A stretch of 20,874 nt of DNA from NCBI GenBank assembly GCA_012800565.1, contig JAAZIZ010000099.1, positions 1 through 20,874 on the forward strand. The letters are read 5' to 3'. Positions 7,575 to 14,876 of the stretch are shown piece by piece. Each line of letters opens with the position of its first letter. The first letter of the stretch is position 1. The translations under genes were made by a program, and so were the position numbers. The stretch comes from Lentisphaerota bacterium. GTDB taxonomy: Bacteria; Verrucomicrobiota; Lentisphaeria; Oligosphaerales; Oligosphaeraceae. The notes beneath the pieces are model-generated. The model saw only the letters and a program-made list of their open reading frames with translations. It did no database searches and was not told the origin of the DNA.

Positions 7575-8639
7575 ATGGCAGTAATGAGCAGGATTTTCGG
7601 TCAGATTGATTTAAGTGACCGGGTCAAAGCGGCGGAACAAGTCAAGCGCTGGGCTTTGGAGTTTGGCGCTGATTCGGTGGGCATTGGCAACATTGAGCGT
7701 TGGGAGGGTGCGCCTTTGCAGATGGACCCGCGGCAGATCATGCCGGAGTGCAAATCGATCATCGGCATGGTCTTCCGGGTTGAGCGCGGCAGTTTGCGCG
7801 GCATTGAGGAGGGGACTTATTTCAGCAATTATTCAGCGATGGGTTATGGCGGTCTGACTTACCTGTACATTCCGATGACCGTGATCAACTTGAGCAAGGC
7901 CATTGAGGATCAGGGTTATGAGGCGATTCCGATGGGGCATCAGAGCGACTGGCGCGCCATCAACAACGGCGGTGAGCTTCGTCCTCAGTACAGCCGTCCG
8001 GTTCGTCCGGGACAGGCTGCTCCTGATATTATGGTTCATCTGCGCATTGCCGGTTTCCTGTGCGGCCTGGGCGAAATCGGCTTCAGCAAGATGTTCCTGT
8101 CTCCGCAGTTCGGGCCGCGCAACCGCCTGGGCATTGTGCTGACCGAGCTTGATTTGGAGCCGGACCCGATTTATTCCGGTCCGAAGCTCTGTAATCGCTG
8201 CATGGCTTGTGTCAGGGCCTGTCCTGGCCAATGCATGCCGGCAGACAAAACCGTAAAAGTCAATCTGGCCGGTCACGAAGTGGAATGGACTGATATTGAT
8301 ATCGACAAGTGCGGCAAGGTTTTCACTGGTGCCAAGGACAGCGGTGAAGTGCAGGCGGACCCTTATGCTGTGGGGCAGCCGACGTCGGTGCCGGGCGAAT
8401 GGTCGCCGTTCTATCACAAGCCTCGGACGGTGTACAACACCGGGCAGGCTGTCTGCGGTGCCCGCGGCTGTACTCGTGCCTGCATGATCAGCCTGGAGAG
8501 CCGTGGCGTGCTGCAGAATAAGTTCAAAGAGAAATTCCGTCGCCGTCCGACTTGGGAAGTCGACTGGTCTACTCCGGCGGAATATTATGACGGCGTTACC
8601 AAAAAAGCCGCTTCACCCAAGGCCGACAACGCCGATTAA
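7575..8639 (+). CDS. QueG / reductive-dehalogenase-like Fe-S protein of unknown function
   Basis: A 354-residue predicted redox protein. The middle part (FLCGLGEIGFSKMFLSPQFG, 161-180, then RNRLGIVLTELDLEPD) resembles the core shared by epoxyqueuosine reductase QueG and corrinoid reductive dehalogenases. A [4Fe-4S] motif follows: Cys206, Cys209, Cys212 and Cys216 in CNRCMACVRACP, with another Cys at 220. Cys246 and a second cluster-like motif, Cys294-x4-Cys299-x3-Cys303 (CGARGCTRAC), could bind a further cluster. There is no Tat signal, so it is likely cytoplasmic, unlike respiratory dehalogenases. It does not look like standard QueG, because the C-terminal part and second cysteine set differ. 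Corrinoid binding is possible but not shown by a motif I can verify. A strong ribosome binding site, AAGGAGAG (7563-7570), precedes the start. An IclR regulator follows 11 bp after the stop, so the pair is probably one operon. Confidence 0.75.
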   Translation: MAVMSRIFGQIDLSDRVKAAEQVKRWALEFGADSVGIGNIERWEGAPLQMDPRQIMPECKSIIGMVFRVERGSLRGIEEGTYFSNYSAMGYGGLTYLYIPMTVINLSKAIEDQGYEAIPMGHQSDWRAINNGGELRPQYSRPVRPGQAAPDIMVHLRIAGFLCGLGEIGFSKMFLSPQFGPRNRLGIVLTELDLEPDPIYSGPKLCNRCMACVRACPGQCMPADKTVKVNLAGHEVEWTDIDIDKCGKVFTGAKDSGEVQADPYAVGQPTSVPGEWSPFYHKPRTVYNTGQAVCGARGCTRACMISLESRGVLQNKFKEKFRRRPTWEVDWSTPAEYYDGVTKKAASPKADNAD

Positions 8640-8650
8640 GGCAGAACACG

Positions 8651-9370
8651 ATGGCGAATTATGATTTGGTGCAGTCATTGCTGCGGGGGCTGGATATCCT
8701 GCGCCTGCTGGCTGCTGCACCGATGGGACTGCGCCTGCAGGATTTGGCCGATGGCCTGGGGCTGAAAAAGACCACCGTGCATAACCTGGTCCGCACCCTG
8801 CGGGCCAGGGGCTTCCTGGAGAAGGACCTTTCCGGACGCTTCCGCCTGGGCCCGGCTCTGCAGGAGCTCAGCAGTCAGGCTCAGCGCGGAGGATTTCTGC
8901 AACGGGCCGCGGTCTTGCTGCAGGAACTGCAAGGGAAGTTCCCGCAGGCCATACTGACATTTTCGGAAATCACGGCCACGGCTGTGGTCTGCCGCTTGCG
9001 GATGTCTCCGGACCGCCCGGGTGAGGTGCAGCGTCCCAGCAGTCAGTTCTTTGCTCCTTATACCTCAGCGACCGCGATTTGCCTGCAGGCGACTGGCAGC
9101 AATGCAGTGGAATTCGAACGGCTGTTCCCGTTTGCCGAATTCGGACAGGCCAAATGGGGCAGCTGGGAGGAATTCCAGGCGGTCAAAACCGAAGTCATGC
9201 GCACTGGCAGTTACAGCCAGCTGGACCAGAGCCATGGCAGCCTGACCCTGGCTCTGGCCATACCGGAAAACTATGCTTTGGGCTGTCGGGTTGATATTGG
9301 GGAGCAGGGCTCGCAGGCGCAGCTTCTGGCCGCCGCCAAGGATTTCCGGCAGACCTTGCTGGCCGGTTAG
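8651..9370 (+). CDS. IclR-family transcriptional regulator
   Basis: A 239-residue DNA-binding regulator. The N-terminal winged helix-turn-helix covers about 1-70, with the recognition region 'LQDLADGLGLKKTTVHNLVRTLRARGFLEKD' and the wing 'GRFRLGP', matching IclR. The remainder (about 85-239) is the ligand-binding domain and is rather divergent, although 'PYTSATAICLQA' matches the usual 'ATG.A.LA' area. IclR proteins sense small metabolites and often control adjacent catabolic genes. Here the obvious target is the Fe-S protein gene 11 bp upstream, whose leader has paired CATCAAT words. The start has only a weak AAGG (8638-8641) overlapping the previous stop, suggesting translational coupling. 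A hairpin with a T-run at 9421-9449 likely ends the transcript. Confidence 0.88.
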   Translation: MANYDLVQSLLRGLDILRLLAAAPMGLRLQDLADGLGLKKTTVHNLVRTLRARGFLEKDLSGRFRLGPALQELSSQAQRGGFLQRAAVLLQELQGKFPQAILTFSEITATAVVCRLRMSPDRPGEVQRPSSQFFAPYTSATAICLQATGSNAVEFERLFPFAEFGQAKWGSWEEFQAVKTEVMRTGSYSQLDQSHGSLTLALAIPENYALGCRVDIGEQGSQAQLLAAAKDFRQTLLAG

Positions 9371-9420
9371 CGGCCCCGGCGGGAGCCGCACAATAACAAA
9401 GTGATGGGTCACTCTTCTGT

Positions 9421-9449
9421 AGTGCCGCTGCGAGGCGCACTGATTTTTT
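9421..9449 (+). terminator. Probable Rho-independent terminator of the IclR gene
   Basis: AGTGC (9421-9425) pairs with GCACT (9437-9441), and the stem may extend by one pair across a one-base bulge. Six Ts follow at 9444-9449. It is located 50 bp after the IclR stop, in a convergent gene arrangement. Confidence 0.6.
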
Positions 9450-9483
9450 GGATAGCATCTTACCCCAGGAATGCCGGGGTTAG

Positions 9484-9526
9484 CCTCCTCTCCCTCCTCC
9501 CGCAGAGCGGGAGGAGGGAGAGGAGG
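9484..9526. repeat. Perfect 20-bp hairpin with three-base loop, pyrimidine/purine arms
   Basis: The left arm 9484-9503 (almost all C/T) is the exact reverse complement of the right arm 9507-9526 (almost all G/A), with only AGA between them. The symmetry of the stem and the strand bias of the arms are striking. It sits in non-coding DNA after the IclR terminator. It may be a repetitive extragenic palindrome, and the purine arm could also form other structures. Confidence 0.9.
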
Positions 9527-9549
9527 TAAATGGTGGGTGGTTCTTATTT

Positions 9550-9582
9550 CCCAGGGTTGGCCGCTATGCGGCCAACCCTGGG
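9550..9582. repeat. Perfect 15-bp hairpin with three-base loop
   Basis: CCCAGGGTTGGCCGC (9550-9564) is the exact reverse complement of 9568-9582, separated by TAT. It lies 23 bp after the preceding hairpin and has the same three-base loop design. This suggests a cluster of REP-like palindromes. Confidence 0.9.
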
Positions 9583-9585
9583 CTT

Positions 9586-9631
9586 TGAAGATGGCAACCC
9601 CGTTGGGGTTGTGAAGATGGCAACCCCGTTG
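9586..9631. repeat. 20-nt direct repeat with internal small hairpin
   Basis: TGAAGATGGCAACCCCGTTG occurs at 9586-9605 and again at 9612-9631. Between and within the copies, CAACCCC (9595-9601) and GGGGTTG (9605-9611) pair around a three-base GTT loop. The second copy forms the outer tip of the inverted-repeat element beginning at 9621. Confidence 0.85.
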
Positions 9632-9935
9632 CAGCCTTTTTTAAGGGCAATGGATTAGACGATTTTCTGGCGGCGCCGCCAGTAGAAAAACGCCATATAG
9701 TCTAAGTTAATATGGCGACCAAGGAAGAGTGGCGCAAGCAAATCCCGATTTTTTGGTCAAACTGCTGTGATGGATGAATCATTGCCATTTTCATTACAGC
9801 CACATTGAATTAGACTTTTGGCGGTACAAATCGGCGGTCAGCGATGGAAAAGCCCCATCCGCAACATCGAAATCGTTTCAAAACGCCAGTTTTTTGTCTA
9901 ATTGGCCCCCCTTAAAAAAGGCTGCGTTGGGGTTG
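9621..9935. mobile_element. MITE-like 315-bp element with 52-nt imperfect inverted ends
   Basis: The left end (9621-9672) and the reverse complement of the right end (9884-9935) align over 52 bases without any gap. About 38 of the 52 bases are identical, concentrated in the blocks CAACCCC, GCAGCCTTTTTTAAGGG, ATTAGAC and CTGGCG. Inside, the word pair TTAGAC...TGGCG recurs twice more: reversed at 9691-9705 and forward at 9810-9823. No open reading frame of substance or transposase motif is present between the ends. This resembles a non-autonomous transposable element or a large structured repeat. A target-site duplication is not evident. Confidence 0.55.
9667..9682. repeat. 16-bp perfect palindrome inside the inverted-repeat element
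   Basis: CTGGCGGCGCCGCCAG is fully self-complementary and begins inside the left arm of the larger element. Just downstream, CGCCATAT (9691-9698) and ATATGGCG (9710-9717) form a further 8-bp inverted repeat. Confidence 0.8.
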
Positions 9936-9969
9936 TTGGCGTGACAGGTGTTATGGGGTTCTCATTTCC

Positions 9970-10017
9970 TTTTCCGCGTTTTCCGTGGACACCATGCTTT
10001 CCGTGTTTTCTGAGGAC
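9970..10017. repeat. 9-nt periodic repeat (TTTTCCGTG type)
   Basis: Five consecutive 9-nt units are seen: TTTTCCGCG at 9970, TTTTCCGTG at 9979, a degenerate GACACCATG at 9988, CTTTCCGTG at 9997, and TTTTCTGAG at 10006. A final GAC follows. The region is non-coding, between the inverted-repeat element and the terminator of the next gene. Its function is unknown. Confidence 0.7.
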
Positions 10018-10053
10018 AAAAAAAGGCTGGCCCATTATTATTTTTCAGCCTTT
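10018..10053 (-). terminator. Rho-independent terminator overlapping the stop of the SGNH hydrolase gene
   Basis: Read on the minus strand, AAAGGCTG (10053-10046) includes the last codons and part of the TGA stop. It pairs with CAGCCTTT (10029-10022), and a run of seven Ts covers 10024-10018. The loop is about 16 bases and AT-rich. Confidence 0.65.
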
Positions 10054-10875
10054 CTGTACGGCCTGGTCAGCGACGGAGAGCAGGAAAGCCGCATCCAGGT
10101 CGGAGAGTTCTTCGGGCACGAAAGTTATATCTTCCCGTTTACAGTCGAATAGCGTCAACAACCAGACACAGGCCTGCAGATACTTCCCGCGGCAATTCAG
10201 ATGGGTGAGGTCACGGCTGATTTTCAGTTCTCCGCTGTCTCTGTCTTTCACCCAGCAGCACTGTCCTACCACGTCGGAGGCCTGCGGGGGCAGATCGGGC
10301 CAGCGCAGAGTCTGCAGCAGTTCGGGGTCATAATTCCGGAAAGGCTGAGGTTCCTGCTGGCGGGCGGTCTGCACCGCATTACCGGTAAGGATAAGGCGCA
10401 GGCCATAGCGTTTGGCCAGAGCGCGGTAATTTTTCGTCAGGGCCTGGTGCATCTGCTTTTGGTTGATTCCCCATTCGTTGCCTGGCAGCAGTAAGGGAGA
10501 GTCTGCGCGGTAGGCCCAAGTCTGTTGGACCAGGATTTCCGCCTGCGGAGCATATTCCCGAATATAATCAATTATTTTTCCCGCATAAGGCTCGTATGAC
10601 TCTTGGCGCCAGCTTTCCCGGCTGGCCTGCTGAATGGTAACCACATCCCAGGGCGTATCAGACAGTATATCGCGCAATCTGCGGCTGCCGTTGGCATAGA
10701 TGCGGCAATTGATATCATTCTCTTCAGCGCAGATATAGGCCCAGTGCCGCTGCAGTTCGCAACCGCCAAAGCTGGCCCGCCCGAGTTCCACCGATTTACC
10801 GGCTGAAGCCGCAACTTGAGGCAGATAGGCCCAGATGCTCTCGGAAAAACTGTTCCCGATAGTCAGAATTTTCAT
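10045..10875 (-). CDS. SGNH-fold hydrolase, DUF4886 type
   Basis: A 276-residue protein beginning MKILTIGNSFS, the block I of SGNH/GDSL-like hydrolases with nucleophile candidate Ser9. Other family landmarks are FGGCELQRHW (36-45), VVTIQQAS (78-85), QQTWAYR (117-123) and RDLTHLNCRGKYLQA (221-235). The last contains the Asp222-x2-His225 pair expected to complete the catalytic triad. This pattern matches the DUF4886 family as I remember it, which is common in polysaccharide-degrading bacteria and probably removes acyl groups from carbohydrates, though activity is unproven. There is no signal peptide, so it appears cytoplasmic. It lies 92 bp behind purL on the same strand, separated by a hairpin at 10920-10955. 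It may therefore be partly co-transcribed but functionally unrelated. The best Shine-Dalgarno-like AAGGA is 12 bases from the start, slightly far. Confidence 0.8.
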   Translation of the reverse strand: MKILTIGNSFSESIWAYLPQVAASAGKSVELGRASFGGCELQRHWAYICAEENDINCRIYANGSRRLRDILSDTPWDVVTIQQASRESWRQESYEPYAGKIIDYIREYAPQAEILVQQTWAYRADSPLLLPGNEWGINQKQMHQALTKNYRALAKRYGLRLILTGNAVQTARQQEPQPFRNYDPELLQTLRWPDLPPQASDVVGQCCWVKDRDSGELKISRDLTHLNCRGKYLQACVWLLTLFDCKREDITFVPEELSDLDAAFLLSVADQAVQKG

Positions 10876-10919
10876 TGCCAGTACGTGTCCTTGTTATGTT
10901 ATTGCTTCATTCACACCAA

Positions 10920-10955
10920 TTGCCGGCATAGAGAAAAAATATCTCCTGCCGGCAA
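10920..10955 (-). other. Hairpin between purL and the SGNH hydrolase gene
   Basis: TTGCCGGCA (10920-10928) and TGCCGGCAA (10947-10955) form a 9-bp stem, and GAGA/TCTC can add four more pairs inside. No U-tract follows on the minus strand, so it is more likely an attenuating or RNA-processing structure than a full terminator. Confidence 0.5.
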
Positions 10956-10967
10956 GGGTCGGTGGAA

Positions 10968-13900
10968 TCAGGAAAAATATTCCACTCCGGCGGCAAAAAT
11001 GCCTTGTTCCTTGTTACCCGGGATATTGATGGCGATATTGCTGTCGATGCTGCGCTCGCTGTGCCCCATCTTGCCCAATACCCGCCCGTCCGGGCTGGTG
11101 ATACCTTCGATGGCACAGACGGAGCCATTGGGATTCCAGGGCAGACCGGTCGCCGGCTGGCCGGTTAAATCAGCATACTGAAACGCCACTTGTCCGTTGG
11201 CCAGGAGGCTGCGCAGTTGTTCGTCACTGGCGACGAAGCGCCCCTCGCCATGCGAGACGTCCACTGCGTGGACCTCACCTACGGAAGTCTTGGCCAGCCA
11301 AGGTGATTTTACTGAAGTCACGACTGTATTAGCCATAGTTGCGACATGACGTCCGAGGGTGTTGAACGTCAGGGTCGGGTCTGTGGGAGCCAGCGCGGGC
11401 CTGATTTCGCCGTATGGCACCAGCCCCAGCTTGATCAGAGCCTGGAAGCCATTGCAGATGCCCAGGACCAGTCCATCGCGCTCCTGCAGCAGCCGCATCA
11501 TTGCCTCGGCAACCAGCGGATTGCGAAAGGTAGTGGCGATGAATTTACCCGAGCCGGCGGGTTCATCTCCGCCGGAGAAGCCGCCTGGAAAAGCGATGAT
11601 CTGAGCCTGGTCAATAGCCTTGACTAACGCCGTTACGGACTGCTTGATATCGGCGGCAGTCAAATTGCGGAACAGCAGGCAATCGGCGATGGCACCGGCC
11701 CGGGTGAAAGCCCGGGCGGTATCGACTTCGCAGTTTGTGCCCGGGAAAATAGGTATCAGCACCCGGGGTTTGCTCACCCGGTGGCGCGGGCGGATGCGAG
11801 TGCGCTCGGCCCAGGGCTGCCAGAGCGGCGGCGGCGGATCGCTGGCCCGGGTGGGGAACACGCTCTCCAGCGGCTCCTGCCAGGCGGCCAGGGCCTGCTC
11901 CAGCGGCAGGCGTTGTTCTGCCCAGCGGATTTCCTGCACCTGCGTGGTTCTTCCCAGCTTTCTGGTTCCGGGCAGGGGGAAGTCAGATTCCAGGATGATG
12001 GCACCGTATTCAGGGCTGAACAGCTCTGCCGCCGTCCAGCTGGAATCGATCTCCAGGCCAAGGTGGTTGCCGAAGCACATCTTGGATACAGCAGCAGCAA
12101 TGCCGCCGTGACCCACGGTATGGGCGGCACGGACTTGTCCGGACTGAATCCACTGATGCAGCTGGCAGTAATTTTTTCTCAGGGTATCGAAATCGGGGAT
12201 TTCGTGCTGGTCCCGCGGTGCTGGCAGCAGGCTGATGCAGCTGCCGGCATTTTTGCCTTCGGGGCTGATCAGTTTATCGGCGCTGGCGCTGGTGACTGCA
12301 AAAGCGACCAAGGTGGGGGGGACATCCAATTCATTGAAAGAGCCGGACATGGAGTCTTTGCCGCCGATGGCCGCAGCACCGAATTCAATTTGTCCCCGCA
12401 AGGCTCCGAGCAAGGCCGCCAGCGGCTTGCCCCAACGCTCCGGGACATCCCGGAGGCGTTCAAAATATTCCTGCAGGGACAGCCGGACTTGCGTCACATC
12501 GCCGCCGGCAGCAGCGATCTTGGCGATGGCCTCCACTACGGCATACAGTGCTCCATGGTAGGGGCTCCAGGACGCTATTACAGGATTGTAGCCGTGACTC
12601 ATCAAGGTGCAGGTCTCAGTCTGGCCCAGGCAGGGAATCTTGGCCACCATGGCCTCATTGGGAGTCAAACGATATTTTCCGCCTAAGGGGCTGATCACAG
12701 TGGCTGCTCCGGCGGTGCCGTCAAAGTTTTCAATCAGCCCTTTCTGGGAGCAGACATTCAAGTCCTGCAGGGTCTGCAGCCATTCTTCCGAGAAAGACTT
12801 GATGGTGCGGGGCAGGAACGGGTTGGCGGCAGCATCCGGCTCAGTGATTCTGGCGTTGGCATGCTGGGTCACACCGTTGCTGTCCAAAAACTCACGGCTC
12901 AGGCTGACAATAGTCTTCCCCCGCCAGGTCATCTGCATACGCGGTACAGCGCTGACCCAGGCCACCGGAGTAGCTTCGAGGTTCTCAGCCCGGGCCATCG
13001 CAACAGCTTTCTCGACCGCCTCGGCCGCAATCACCACCGCCATGCGTTCCTGGGATTCTGAAATCGCCAGCTCGGTACCGTCGAGGCCGGCATATTTTTT
13101 GGGAACGAGGTCGAGGTTTATTTCCAGGCCTGGTGCCAGTTCACCGATAGCCACACAGACGCCACCGGCACCGAAGTCATTGCAACGCTTGACCAGGCGG
13201 GCGAATTCAGCCTGCCGGAACAGTCTCTGGATGTGGCGTTCAAGTATGGGATTGCCTTTCTGCACCTCGGCTCCGCCGCTCTCCAACGACTCGTCGGTAT
13301 GGGCTTTGGAGGACCCGGTGGCGCCGCCACAGCCATCACGGCCAGTGCGCCCGCCGATCAGCAGAATGGCATCACCAGGCTGTGGACATTGGCGCCGGAC
13401 ATTGGTTTGCGGGGCAGCTGCGATCACGGCTCCGAGCTCCATCCTTTTGGCCACGAATCCGGGATGGTACACTTCCTGGACTTTGCCGGCCGCCAGACCG
13501 ATTTGATTGCCATAAGAGGAATATCCGGCGGCCGCAGAACGGGTGATCCTTCTTTGCGGCAGTTTACCCGGCAGGGTCTCGCTCAGCTTCGTCCGGGGAT
13601 CAGCCGCACCGCTGATGCGCATAGCCTGATAGACATAGGCGCGTCCGGAAAGCGGGTCCCGGATTGCTCCGCCCAGGCAGGTTGCTGCGCCGCCGAAAGG
13701 CTCGATTTCCGTCGGATGATTATGGGTTTCATTCTTGAACATAATCAGCCAGGGCTCTTTTCGACCGTCTATATCTGCTTCAATGACGATGGAACAGGCG
13801 TTGACCTCCTCCGAGGCATCAAGATTGTCCAGGCGTCCCTGCCGTTTCAGCTCCCTGGCGCCGATGGTAGCCAGGTCCATCAGACAGAGCTTCTTATCCT

Positions 13901-14699
13901 GGCGGCCTAAGCTTTGCCGCAAAGCCAGATAGCGTTCATAGTCGATACGGATAGCCGAGGTGAATTTCCCCGGTTCGAATTCCACCTGGTCAAGAACAGT
14001 ATGGAAAGTGGTATGCCGGCAATGGTCAGACCAGTATGTGTCGATGACTTTGATTTCAGTATAAGTGGGCTCACGCTGCTCCTGGTCCCGGAAATATTTC
14101 TGGCAGAAAAGCAGGTCATCGCTGCTCATGGCCATGCCCATCTCCAGGCGCAGATTTTCCAATTCCTCCGGGTTCAGGGTCAGGAAACCTGCCAGGGTGC
14201 TGACATCTGCAGGGACTTCGCTGCTGGTCTCCAGAGTCTTAGGAATTTCCATGCTTGCTTCCCGGCTCTCAATCGGATTGATCAAGTACTGCCGGAATTG
14301 TTCCATGGCGCTGCGGTTCAGAGCCGGAGTCAAGGCATAAACAGTGGCGGTACGCACCAGTGGCCGTTCGCCCTGGGTCAGCAACTGCACGCATTGTGCG
14401 GTCGAATCAGCGCGCTGGTCGTATTGTCCTGGCAGATATTCCACTGCCAGGATACTGCTGCCGGGCAAATCCGGCAGGGCATTCTCATAGACGAAATCAC
14501 AATTCGGCTCCGAGAGAATGCTGTCCCGCACAGCCGCAAATTCCCGGGCATTGATGCCCGCCAGATCATAACGCCTGAATATTCTGACCTCACGCAATTC
14601 AGCCAGACCGAGATGTTCCTGTAAATCTGCCCGCAAATGTTGGGCCTCAATATCGAAGCCAGGACGTTTTTCCACAAGAACACGATATACAGTTCCCAT
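10968..14699 (-). CDS. purL: Phosphoribosylformylglycinamidine synthase, single-chain form
   Basis: A 1243-residue enzyme of purine biosynthesis that converts FGAR, glutamine and ATP to FGAM. It is the large fused form with all domains in one chain. An N-terminal PurS-like region covers about 1-150. The linker signature YWSDHCRHTTF begins at Tyr222. The first synthetase half has FKNETHNHPTEIEPFGG (Asn323 starts NETHNHP) and GGRTGRDGCGGATGSSKAH. The second half contains GGKDSMSGSF. The C-terminal glutaminase domain (about 990-1243) begins at VLIPIFPGTNCEVD, with nucleophile Cys1082 in GICNGFQ and the His1150/Glu1152 pair in HGEGRF. All key residues appear intact. The length is nearer to the Clostridium/Bacteroides-type single chain (about 1230-1250) than to the E. 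coli enzyme (about 1295). GGAG lies 7 bases before the ATG. No other pur genes are nearby. Confidence 0.97.
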   Translation of the reverse strand: MGTVYRVLVEKRPGFDIEAQHLRADLQEHLGLAELREVRIFRRYDLAGINAREFAAVRDSILSEPNCDFVYENALPDLPGSSILAVEYLPGQYDQRADSTAQCVQLLTQGERPLVRTATVYALTPALNRSAMEQFRQYLINPIESREASMEIPKTLETSSEVPADVSTLAGFLTLNPEELENLRLEMGMAMSSDDLLFCQKYFRDQEQREPTYTEIKVIDTYWSDHCRHTTFHTVLDQVEFEPGKFTSAIRIDYERYLALRQSLGRQDKKLCLMDLATIGARELKRQGRLDNLDASEEVNACSIVIEADIDGRKEPWLIMFKNETHNHPTEIEPFGGAATCLGGAIRDPLSGRAYVYQAMRISGAADPRTKLSETLPGKLPQRRITRSAAAGYSSYGNQIGLAAGKVQEVYHPGFVAKRMELGAVIAAAPQTNVRRQCPQPGDAILLIGGRTGRDGCGGATGSSKAHTDESLESGGAEVQKGNPILERHIQRLFRQAEFARLVKRCNDFGAGGVCVAIGELAPGLEINLDLVPKKYAGLDGTELAISESQERMAVVIAAEAVEKAVAMARAENLEATPVAWVSAVPRMQMTWRGKTIVSLSREFLDSNGVTQHANARITEPDAAANPFLPRTIKSFSEEWLQTLQDLNVCSQKGLIENFDGTAGAATVISPLGGKYRLTPNEAMVAKIPCLGQTETCTLMSHGYNPVIASWSPYHGALYAVVEAIAKIAAAGGDVTQVRLSLQEYFERLRDVPERWGKPLAALLGALRGQIEFGAAAIGGKDSMSGSFNELDVPPTLVAFAVTSASADKLISPEGKNAGSCISLLPAPRDQHEIPDFDTLRKNYCQLHQWIQSGQVRAAHTVGHGGIAAAVSKMCFGNHLGLEIDSSWTAAELFSPEYGAIILESDFPLPGTRKLGRTTQVQEIRWAEQRLPLEQALAAWQEPLESVFPTRASDPPPPLWQPWAERTRIRPRHRVSKPRVLIPIFPGTNCEVDTARAFTRAGAIADCLLFRNLTAADIKQSVTALVKAIDQAQIIAFPGGFSGGDEPAGSGKFIATTFRNPLVAEAMMRLLQERDGLVLGICNGFQALIKLGLVPYGEIRPALAPTDPTLTFNTLGRHVATMANTVVTSVKSPWLAKTSVGEVHAVDVSHGEGRFVASDEQLRSLLANGQVAFQYADLTGQPATGLPWNPNGSVCAIEGITSPDGRVLGKMGHSERSIDSNIAINIPGNKEQGIFAAGVEYFS

Positions 14700-14849
14700 A
14701 AATTTACTCCATTATCAGAATATAACCAAAAACACAGCGGTTGCTTTCAACGGAGAAATTAATAATATAATACTTGAAATATATCCTTCCCGACGCCCAC
14801 TGCAATTCGTTTTGTTCGGCGCTGTTTTTTCGGTAATGCGTCGGCGTGC

Positions 14850-14876
14850 GGGGAGGGGGAGGGGGAATTATATGGG
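14850..14876 (+). other. Potential G-quadruplex in the purL leader
   Basis: On the plus strand there are G-tracts of 4, 5 and 5 at 14850-14853, 14855-14859 and 14861-14865, separated by single As. A GGG at 14874-14876 follows after an AT loop. The pattern meets the usual four-tract criterion. The G strand is the template strand for purL. Confidence 0.45.

Noticed and set aside
9484..9935. CRISPR array
   Set aside because: The repeats are palindromic and nested with irregular spacing. There are no regularly spaced identical repeats, unique spacers or cas genes.
9902..10333. 143-codon plus-strand ORF after the inverted-repeat element
   Set aside because: It begins in repeat DNA, runs through the 9-nt repeat and the terminator, then continues antisense to the SGNH hydrolase. 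The protein is low complexity with no family resemblance.
11781..13910. Several long plus-strand ORFs (225-301 codons) opposite purL
   Set aside because: They are mirror frames of a strongly conserved essential gene, overlap each other, lack domains, and have no ribosome binding sites.
14700..14870. Purine riboswitch or PurR box upstream of purL
   Set aside because: No recognisable conserved core of a purine, PreQ1 or ZTP aptamer and no PurR-like palindrome could be identified by eye.
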